Source of the DNA: Rhizobium cauense
GTDB lineage: Bacteria > Pseudomonadota > Alphaproteobacteria > Rhizobiales > Rhizobiaceae
Assembly (NCBI RefSeq): GCF_019511525.1
Contig: NZ_JAEUAT010000001.1
Location: 434,001 to 498,000 of the forward strand
Reading direction: 5' to 3'
DNA: 64,000 bases
Shown: positions 57,923 to 64,000 of the stretch, piece by piece
Numbering within the stretch: the first letter of the stretch is position 1
Layout of the letters: every line of letters starts with the position of its first letter
Program-made: the position numbers and the translations under genes
Notes under the pieces: model-generated
Seen by the model: only the letters and a program-made list of their open reading frames with translations
Told to the model about the DNA's origin: nothing
Databases searched by the model: none

Positions 57923-59452
57923 TCAGTCTTCCCAGGAGACGTTCGTCAGGACGTTCGACGGAATGGGCTCGTTCTCCCACAGACCCTTCAGTTTCTTGTC
58001 CCAGACGCCCAGCTTGGGCATAACGAAGAGATAGAGCGCCGGAACATCCTCGGCCAGAATCTTCTGGGCATCGCCGTAGATGCTGGCCTGGGCCGCCGGA
58101 TCCGAGGTTTCCTGCAGCTTCTTCATCAGCGCGTTGAAAGCCGGATTCTTGTAGTTGAAGTAGTAGGGGTCGCGTGCGTAGATGTCGATGTCGAGCGGTT
58201 CGGCGTGGGCGACGATTGTCATCTCGTAGGCGCGGTCCTTCATGACGTCCTGCACCCACTTGGCTGGAAACTCGGTCGGCTCGATGTTCATCGTCACGCC
58301 GATTTCGGCGAGCATTGCCTGCATGACCTGTGCGCTTCGTGGCGCATAGGCCATTTGCGGCGACTTGATCGTGAAGGTGAAGCCGTTCGGATAGCCGGCT
58401 TCGGCAAGCAGTGCCTTGGCCTTTTCGGGATCGTAGGGCAAGACATCGGTGAGATCGACATAGCCGGGATCGTTCGGCGTGTAGTGGCTGCCGATCGGCG
58501 TGCCGAGCCCTGACCAGGCGCCATCGATGACCGTCTTGCGGTCGATTGCCATCATCAGCGCCTGGCGCACACGCTTGTCGTCGAAGGGCTTCTTGGCGTT
58601 GTTCATGCCGGCCACGACCTTAAGCTCGGTGTTGCCGATCTTGGTCGCAAGCTTTGCGTCACCATCAAAGGAGCTCATCAGTTCCGGTGCCGCGAATTCC
58701 GGAATGGCGTCGACGTCACCCGACTTCAGTGCCGCCGCCTGGGCCTGCGGATCGGCGATGAAGCGGAAGGTCACTTTATCGAGCTTTACCGCGACGTCCT
58801 TGTTCCAATAGTCGGGGTTCTTTTCCAGCTCGACCTTGTCGCCCTTCGCCCAGTTGACGAATTTGAACGGACCGGTGCCGACAGGAGTCGTCTTGTCTGC
58901 CGCTGCAGACTTCGGGCCGACCATGACGGATGCTGGCCAACCGAGCCAATAGAGAAGGCTTCCAGTCGGCGCGGAAAGCTTGAGGACGAGCGTTTCCGGG
59001 TCTGGCGTCTCGATGGAAGCAATAGAGGCGAAGAAGCGCTTTTGCGGGTTCACCGAGTCGGCTCCGCGGGCGCGGTCGAGCGCGAATTTCGCAGCAGTCG
59101 AATCGAAGGACTCGCCATCGTGAAATTTGATACCGGCTTGCAGCTTGAACGTATAGGTGAGGCCGTCAGGAGAGACGTCCCAGCTCCTGGCGAGCTGCGG
59201 TTGCACCTTGCCGGCCTCGTCAATCGCAACAAGCCCTTCGAAGACGTTCTGCCAGGTCACCTGACCGATTGCGACGGGAGCGGCGATCGTCGGATCGAGG
59301 CCCGTCGGTTCCACAGTCATGCCGAGGGTCAGCGTGGTTTTGGCTGCTTCCGCTGGGCTAAGTCCAAGCAAGACAAGGCCGACGGAAGCGGCCGCGCCGA
59401 GATAAAGTCGCCGAACAAGCCGCGCCGACGGCGCGCGCGAAACCATGATCAT
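57923..59452 (-). CDS. Peptide ABC importer substrate-binding protein (family 5)
   Basis: 509 residues. The signal peptide is YLGAAASVGLVLLGLSPAEAAK with a twin-arginine-like RRLYLG before it. Blocks TLTLGMTVEPTGLDPTIAAPVAIGQVTWQNVFEGLV, FKLQAGIKFHDGESFD and VRQALMMAIDRKTV identify the SBP_bac_5 family for peptides, nickel or other solutes. AGGGGA lies 5 nt before ATG 59452. It is the first gene of the import operon and has dyads in its upstream region. Confidence 0.92.
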   Translation of the reverse strand: MIMVSRAPSARLVRRLYLGAAASVGLVLLGLSPAEAAKTTLTLGMTVEPTGLDPTIAAPVAIGQVTWQNVFEGLVAIDEAGKVQPQLARSWDVSPDGLTYTFKLQAGIKFHDGESFDSTAAKFALDRARGADSVNPQKRFFASIASIETPDPETLVLKLSAPTGSLLYWLGWPASVMVGPKSAAADKTTPVGTGPFKFVNWAKGDKVELEKNPDYWNKDVAVKLDKVTFRFIADPQAQAAALKSGDVDAIPEFAAPELMSSFDGDAKLATKIGNTELKVVAGMNNAKKPFDDKRVRQALMMAIDRKTVIDGAWSGLGTPIGSHYTPNDPGYVDLTDVLPYDPEKAKALLAEAGYPNGFTFTIKSPQMAYAPRSAQVMQAMLAEIGVTMNIEPTEFPAKWVQDVMKDRAYEMTIVAHAEPLDIDIYARDPYYFNYKNPAFNALMKKLQETSDPAAQASIYGDAQKILAEDVPALYLFVMPKLGVWDKKLKGLWENEPIPSNVLTNVSWED

Positions 59453-59523
59453 TCTGTTCCCCTGTCTGGCCGCCGCCGCAGCAACGACCTTTTAAGCGCT
59501 AAGGTGTCATTGCCCGAGTGCAC

Positions 59524-59570
59524 ACACAATGACAATTATGTGTTCTCAGTGTAGCCGAAAGTGCTACACT
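59524..59570 (-). promoter_or_regulatory. Two dyads upstream of the peptide-binding protein gene
   Basis: ACACA-N10-TGTGT (59524-59543) and a perfect AGTGTAGC/GCTACACT hairpin (59548-59570, 7-nt loop) lie 72-118 nt upstream of the gene at 59452, directly after the LysR gene. They may be a LysR operator or a LysR terminator; there is no T-run. Confidence 0.5.
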
Positions 59571-59602
59571 CGAAGAGCGGTCCCGAGCAAGTCTCCGTGG
59601 CA

Positions 59603-60523
59603 CTAATCTTTTGGCCGCGAACCTGCAGCAGCGCGCTCGCGCATGAACCGCTCGATAAAATCGACGAGTTTCGTTGCCGCGAAGGAAAGCTGGCGGTCAG
59701 GGGCGACACAAAGATCGACATAGGTGCGTATCGCGCTCTTGCCGGCCAAGGGAATGGCGCGGAGTTGCCCTGCCTCGATCTCGCGGCGGACAGCCAAAGC
59801 GGGCAGCAGCGTAACCGCCGCACCGCTCAAAACCAGCTCCTTCAGCATTTCGAGTGAGCTGGTAACGAACACCGGCTCGACATCCAAGCCCTCTTTCTCG
59901 ACGCGGGCATCGAAGGCCTGGCGAAAGCTGAAGGACTGATCGGGGAGCGCCAGGGAGTAGTCGGCAATATCCTTCAGCTGAATCTCCGACCGATCCGCGG
60001 CGGCGTGTGCCGGGGCAACGATCAGATCATAGGCGATTTCCGAACGCAGCCGTACTTTCGTGCCGGAGAGTGGTGGTGCGAACAGCGTTACGGCGATATC
60101 GGCCTCGGCGCCATTGACTGCTTCGATTGCCTGCCGTGCGCTCGTTATCGCGACCTCGAAACGCAGCTTCGGATATTTCAGGCTGAACTCGGCCAGCGCC
60201 GGGGCAAGCAGATTGGCAACGGTGGCACCGTTGGCATAAATGTTGACCTTGCCGCGCTGCAGCCCTTTCAAGTCCTCGATGAGCTGACCGACATGATCGA
60301 GTTCGCGAAGCGTGCGCCCCGCACGCGCCGCAAGCAACTCGCCTGCCGCCGTCAATTTCACACCGCGGGCGCTGCGCTCCACAAGCGGCGCGCCGAAGTG
60401 ATACTCGAGATTCTCGATCTGCCGGCTGATCGCCGTCGGGGCAACGTTCAGATTCTCCGCAGCCTGGCGCATGGAGTTGGTACGCACCAGCTCGTCGAAA
60501 TACATCAGGGCACGGATCTGCAT
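59603..60523 (-). CDS. LysR-family transcriptional regulator
   Basis: 306 residues. The helix-turn-helix is at residues 16-38 (NSMRQAAENLNVAPTAISRQIENLE), and the LysR substrate domain runs from about residue 90 (IYANGATVANLLAPALAEFSLKYP). GGAG lies 8 nt before the ATG. It sits between the P1 peptidase gene and the importer genes on the same strand, so it probably controls the peptide-use cluster through the dyads at 59524-59570. The effector is unknown. Confidence 0.9.
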   Translation of the reverse strand: MQIRALMYFDELVRTNSMRQAAENLNVAPTAISRQIENLEYHFGAPLVERSARGVKLTAAGELLAARAGRTLRELDHVGQLIEDLKGLQRGKVNIYANGATVANLLAPALAEFSLKYPKLRFEVAITSARQAIEAVNGAEADIAVTLFAPPLSGTKVRLRSEIAYDLIVAPAHAAADRSEIQLKDIADYSLALPDQSFSFRQAFDARVEKEGLDVEPVFVTSSLEMLKELVLSGAAVTLLPALAVRREIEAGQLRAIPLAGKSAIRTYVDLCVAPDRQLSFAATKLVDFIERFMRERAAAGSRPKD

Positions 60524-60541
60524 GTTATGGTCTCCGCCGCT

Positions 60542-61573
60542 TCAGGCAATATCGCCCTGTTTAGGCGATATTGCGCGATCCGGGTAGCGGTCTCGCCAGG
60601 CTTGCTGCGCGCCAGGAACTGGGAGCGCGGTTGCCTCGTAGACGCCACGCGCGACGGCGCGCGCCAGTACTGTCGTGGCAAAGTGGCAAAGTTCGAGAAA
60701 GACGGGTAGATCGGGTCGCTGCTTCCTGCCGGTGGAGGCGGCAAATACGGTATCGCCGTCCAGTGGCAGATGAGCTGGCAGCAGGGCGCGTGCGAGGCCG
60801 TCATGCGCCATGATCGCCAGCCGGTGTGCCTCCTGCTTGGTCAGGTCGGCATCGGTAACAATTGCGGCGATCGTCGTCGCTGTGGTGTTCATGCCCTTCA
60901 GCCGCATGCGGGTATGGTCCTCGGTAATCGGCGCTGGCAAGCCGAGGCCGCCGAACTCTTGGTTCTGCTCGAACGGTGCCGACCAGAAATGCGGCCCCTC
61001 TCCCACAGTCGCCGACCCGAGAGCATTGACGGCAACGATCGCCGCAATTCTCAGGCCGGCACTCGTCTCAGCGCTTGCCGAACCGAGCCCGCCTTTGAAC
61101 GTCGCCGTCGTCGCGCCCGCGCCCGCACCGACAGTTCCAAGCGCAAAGCGCCCCTTCGCCGCCGCCTTGAAAGCCTCGTAGCCCATGTCGCGATAGGGCG
61201 ACTGCACGCCCCAGTCTTTGTCACCGCCGTTGAGAAGGTCCATCAGGATTGCCTGGGGAACGATCGGCACCCTGACATCCCCGACGGGGAAGCCACGGCC
61301 GGCTTCGCGGAGACCCGCCTGAACGCCGCCTGCCGCGTCGAGACCGAAGGCAGAGCCGCCGGAAAGAACGAAGGCATCGACGGCACCGACCGTCATCGAA
61401 GGATCGAGGAGCGCCGTGTCGCGACCGCCGGGTGCGCCGCCCAGCACGACGCCCGAGGCCGTTGCGGGCTCATCGAAGATGATGGCGGTCACGCCGGAGC
61501 CCAGCGTCAGATCCGTCGCGTTTCCAATGGAGACGCCTTCAATATCGGTGATCAGATTGAACACGCGCACCAT
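60542..61573 (-). CDS. P1-family (DmpA-like) aminopeptidase
   Basis: 343 residues, self-processing Ntn-fold peptidase of the P1 family (DmpA, BapA, beta-peptidyl aminopeptidases). The blocks IEGVSIGNATDLTLGSGVTAIIF, SGGSAFGLDAAGGVQAGLRE and GTVGAGAGATTATFKGGLGSAS are characteristic. The cleavage region is around AIVAVNALGSATV; which Ser or Thr becomes the N-terminal nucleophile is not certain from sequence alone. It ends 18 nt before the LysR start. A 10-bp hairpin (60547-60573) lies in its last codons. Confidence 0.88.
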   Translation of the reverse strand: MVRVFNLITDIEGVSIGNATDLTLGSGVTAIIFDEPATASGVVLGGAPGGRDTALLDPSMTVGAVDAFVLSGGSAFGLDAAGGVQAGLREAGRGFPVGDVRVPIVPQAILMDLLNGGDKDWGVQSPYRDMGYEAFKAAAKGRFALGTVGAGAGATTATFKGGLGSASAETSAGLRIAAIVAVNALGSATVGEGPHFWSAPFEQNQEFGGLGLPAPITEDHTRMRLKGMNTTATTIAAIVTDADLTKQEAHRLAIMAHDGLARALLPAHLPLDGDTVFAASTGRKQRPDLPVFLELCHFATTVLARAVARGVYEATALPVPGAQQAWRDRYPDRAISPKQGDIA

Positions 61574-61624
61574 CCTCGTTCAGCCAAGAGCGCGCGATAG
61601 GACCGCAATGGCGGTCAAAAGACA

Positions 61625-61656
61625 AGACCGGCCTCACCTCTGGGTAAGACCGGTCT
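61625..61656 (-). terminator. Hairpin after the 64-residue gene
   Basis: AGACCGG (61625-61631) and CCGGTCT (61650-61656) form a 7-bp stem. On the minus strand it is followed by TGTCTTTT, so a weak intrinsic terminator for the small gene at 61695 is plausible. Confidence 0.5.
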
Positions 61657-61694
61657 GAAATCTGTCAGGGCTGGTTAAGCCACGCCTCATGCAG

Positions 61695-61889
61695 TCAGGC
61701 ATGGAGGGGCTTCGGGTGACGGCGGGTCATCAGGTCATGGATGGCAAGCTTCACTTCCGCCGGTGAGCTGAAATGCTGCTCGTCCAGGTCGTGAACGTGA
61801 AACTTCACTGCAATGAACTTCAACCGGTTCTCATCCGGGATGACGATCCCGACGGGAACGCCTGCATACTCGATTACTTCTTTTTTCAT
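61695..61889 (-). CDS. Small conserved-looking protein of unknown function
   Basis: 64 residues starting MKKEVIEYAGVPVGIVIPDE. Short beta-type segments (YAGVPVGIVIP, FIAVKFHVHDLD) and a C-terminal helix (SSPAEVKLAIHDLMTRRH) suggest a small folded alpha/beta protein. GCAGGAG lies 8 nt before the ATG. I do not recognise a family. It may be the second gene after the 31-residue frame at 61968. Confidence 0.65.
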   Translation of the reverse strand: MKKEVIEYAGVPVGIVIPDENRLKFIAVKFHVHDLDEQHFSSPAEVKLAIHDLMTRRHPKPLHA

Positions 61890-61967
61890 GCGTAGAACTC
61901 CTGCCGCGCGGTATGCGCTGGCGATGGCGAATTGACTTGTCTGATTCCGGTAAGGGGTGGACGAAGG

Positions 61968-62063
61968 TCACATTCGACAGTTCGGGCGGGAGAGGGCGCC
62001 CGGACGGTCATTGCTAAGCACCGATCGCCCAAGGAAATTGGCGAGAGTATCGATATCAGTCAT
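61968..62063 (-). CDS. Possible 31-residue leader peptide or micropeptide
   Basis: Frame of 31 residues starting MTDIDTLANFLGRSVLSNDR, preceded by AAAGGA with 8 nt spacing and lying 78 nt before the 61695-61889 gene on the same strand. It could be a short leader peptide. Support is only the ribosome-binding site and position; it may be chance. Confidence 0.35.
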   Translation of the reverse strand: MTDIDTLANFLGRSVLSNDRPGALSRPNCRM

Positions 62064-62410
62064 GTCTCGTTCCTTTCTTTGGCGTTGCGCTTGCTTGAGG
62101 CCCTGGCGATGCAGGACCGGCGATGACTGCGCTATTAATCTACTTTATTGGTAGACTATAATGCGCAATCTACCAGAAACATATTCCGAAACGTGTCAAA
62201 ATATCGACCATTCGGAAAATTTCATTCCATCACACTCGAATTGCCTACAACAACTATACCAAGTCTTTATGCAATTCGCGTGACAGTCCGAAGCTCTCTT
62301 TCGATCACGGAGCAGACATAGGAAGTGCTGCTGATTCCGGCAATGGTGCATTTGATTAAAAAGTGCAAAGCCGCGAAATGACCGAAATGGTTAATGCCGC
62401 GGAATACGGC
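62064..62410. other. Gene-free region with several dyads
   Basis: 347 nt without a supported gene. AT-rich in the middle. TGGTAGA (62149-62155) and TCTACCA (62169-62175) form a perfect inverted repeat, a further AATCTAC half occurs at 62137-62143, and TTCCGAA (62184-62190) pairs with TTCGGAA (62211-62217). A TTGACA hexamer on the minus strand lies at 62194-62199. It is probably the promoter of the small genes to its left. Confidence 0.5.
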
Positions 62411-64000
62411 CTACCACCCCTCAGAGAGCACCTTTTCCAGCGTCTCGACGAAGAAATCTGCACTCTCCGGAGAGAGGCAGAGAGGCGGCTTGATCTTCAA
62501 CACATTCAGGTGATCGCCGGTCGGCTGCATCAGGACGCCGAGATCGAGAAGCCGGCCGCAGATTGCCGCAGTCTCTTCTGTGGCCGGCTCGAGCGTCGTT
62601 CTGTCGCGGACCAACTCGAGGCCGAGATAAAGCCCCATGCCATGCACGGCGCCGACGATCGGGTAGCGCTCGATCAGTGCAACGAGACGACCCTTGAGAT
62701 AGTCACCGACGCTGCGTGCGTTCTCCTGAAGCTTTTCGTCAGCCATGATATCGAGCACGGTCATGCCGACCACGCAACTGACGGGACTGCCGCCGGTGGA
62801 CGAGAAGAAATAACCCTCTTTCTCCAGCGATTCGGCGATGGCTTTAGTCGTAATCACAGCGCCCAGCGGATGCCCATTTCCCATGCCCTTGGCGATCGTG
62901 ATGATATCGGGGACGACACCCTGCTGCTCAAAGCCCCAGAAATGATGCCCAAGCCGTCCGTAGCCCACCTGCACCTCGTCGGCGATGCAAACGCCACCAC
63001 GAGCGCGGACCTGCCCATAGACACCGGCCAGGTAACCGTCCGGCAGCGATATGCCGCCAGCATTCCCGTAAACCGGTTCCGCTATGAAGCCCGCCAGACC
63101 CTCACCCTTTGCATCGATGGCCTCAAGGGCTGCAAAGACGGCGTCCAGATAACCCGTTGCTGATTCCGAACCGCGGAACGCACCGCTGTAGGTGTTTGGC
63201 GAGAGAACGGCATGCACCCAGTCTGGCCGTGTCGTCAGGGCCTGCGGATTGTCGGCGATTGAGGTTGAAACAGCATCGCTCGCGACCGACCAGCCGTGAT
63301 AGGCCTCAAGCAAGCAAAGCGTCTGCCTGGCGCCGGTATGAGCCCAGGCGAGCCGCAGCGCGAGATCGTTCGCCTCCGACCCGCTGTTGACAAGGAAGAC
63401 GGTATCCAGCCCCTCAGGGGCAAGGGATGCGAGGCGCTCCGAGAATTCGGCGATGGCGGCATAGTGGAAGCGCGAATTGGTGTTCAATCGCAACCATTGC
63501 TCGCTGATCGCTTCGGCCAGGCGCGGGTGGCCATGACCAAGCATGGTGACGTTGTTGAGCATATCGAGGTAGGCACGGCCCTCGACATCAAACATATGCT
63601 CCTTCCAGCCGCGCTCCATCTGCGGCGCCGCCCGGTAGTAATTCTTCTGCGGCTTTGCGAGATGGGCCTGCCGGAGCGTGAACAGCTCCGCCGAGCGCGG
63701 CTTCGGGGCATTCACGTCGGGGCCAAGAAAGGCGGTAGGTGACGGGCATAGCTCCGACCAGGCGTCCGCTTCCTCGGGCGCGCAAAACAGCGGAGGCTCG
63801 TTCGCCGGCAGGGTGGAGAGCTGCACGCGCAACCCTCCAAGAGATCCGTCTTCACCGGACACAGTCCCGATCGGCTGCCCTGCCTCTACCTCCGCTTCAT
63901 CCTCAAGCGAAGGCTCGATTCCGTCGAGATGCAGGCTGATACCCTCGCCCGCCAGGATGAAATGGTGATTCTTCCGACTCACCCTCCCGGCAAATGGAGC
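62411..64000 (-). CDS. Class III aminotransferase, C-terminal part of a multidomain protein (runs off the window)
   Basis: At least 529 residues; the frame is still open at the window end, so a GTG at 63982 is probably internal. Residues from about 130 (counting from that GTG) onward are a class III PLP aminotransferase: [34 protein letters not shown] and the PLP Lys in [19 protein letters not shown]. The first ~80 residues ([38 protein letters not shown]) resemble the M23/biotinyl-like linker found in proteins with an N-terminal APH kinase domain followed by M23-like and aminotransferase domains. The upstream domains cannot be seen. Confidence 0.85.
   Translation of the reverse strand, partial: APFAGRVSRKNHHFILAGEGISLHLDGIEPSLEDEAEVEAGQPIGTVSGEDGSLGGLRVQLSTLPANEPPLFCAPEEADAWSELCPSPTAFLGPDVNAPKPRSAELFTLRQAHLAKPQKNYYRAAPQMERGWKEHMFDVEGRAYLDMLNNVTMLGHGHPRLAEAISEQWLRLNTNSRFHYAAIAEFSERLASLAPEGLDTVFLVNSGSEANDLALRLAWAHTGARQTLCLLEAYHGWSVASDAVSTSIADNPQALTTRPDWVHAVLSPNTYSGAFRGSESATGYLDAVFAALEAIDAKGEGLAGFIAEPVYGNAGGISLPDGYLAGVYGQVRARGGVCIADEVQVGYGRLGHHFWGFEQQGVVPDIITIAKGMGNGHPLGAVITTKAIAESLEKEGYFFSSTGGSPVSCVVGMTVLDIMADEKLQENARSVGDYLKGRLVALIERYPIVGAVHGMGLYLGLELVRDRTTLEPATEETAAICGRLLDLGVLMQPTGDHLNVLKIKPPLCLSPESADFFVETLEKVLSEGW

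Noticed and set aside
56763-58034. 423-codon plus-strand frame
   Set aside because: Antisense to the DppB and DppC permease genes; no motif, no ribosome-binding site.

Overview
The window looks like chromosomal DNA of a Rhizobiaceae bacterium (Rhizobium/Agrobacterium/Ensifer type). The evidence is the high GC content, the gene content (phn C-P lyase genes, a yejABEF importer, dapB-gpmA, and a tad/cpa pilus locus in the order seen in Agrobacterium-type genomes), a perfect alphaproteobacterial LexA box (GAAC-N7-GAAC) and a perfect CtrA-type box (TTAA-N7-TTAAC). There is no prophage, transposase, CRISPR array or rRNA. One tRNA, tRNA-Ser(GGA), is present.

Layout. 1-3453: minus-strand phnGHI and the start of phnJ, with the divergent GntR regulator phnF and an 18-bp dyad between them. 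3516-10561: housekeeping genes on the minus strand (an SDR, gpmA, dapB, an ABC exporter, glucokinase, methylglyoxal synthase, MepA). 10786-19401: yejABEF, a hydroxyacid dehydrogenase, a small membrane protein and pncB. 19402-23251: a sparse accessory stretch with a GT25 glycosyltransferase, a small secreted protein, msrA, a 55-aa SOS-box-controlled gene, an arylsulfatase remnant, tRNA-Ser and a two-helix membrane protein. 23252-39250: a nucleoside uptake and salvage island. It holds a BMP-type ABC importer with cdd, punA, deoC and deoA on the plus strand and upp, add and deoB on the minus strand. A CUT2 sugar importer with a fused double permease and a retropepsin-like protease sit between the two halves. 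39356-51778: the Flp/Tad pilus locus. Pseudopilins and an orphan CpaC-N domain protein lie on the minus strand; pilin, cpaA-F, tadB and tadC lie on the plus strand; a LysE exporter and tadD follow. 51920-54644: an M17 aminopeptidase, a MarR protein and an NlpC/P60 hydrolase. 54637-61573: a minus-strand peptide-use cluster (P1 peptidase, LysR, peptide-binding protein, two permeases, amidase) with no ATPase gene. 61695-64000: small unknown genes behind a dyad-rich promoter region, then the C-terminal part of a class III aminotransferase that runs off the window.

The most interesting item is the gene at 21627-21794 (minus). It encodes 55 residues, has a perfect SOS box inside a recognisable promoter and a strong ribosome-binding site, and ends in QLSLDL plus one His. 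That hexapeptide fits the QLxLxL form of the bacterial sliding-clamp-binding motif. It is therefore a candidate DNA-damage-induced, clamp-binding micropeptide. This function is inferred from sequence motifs only.
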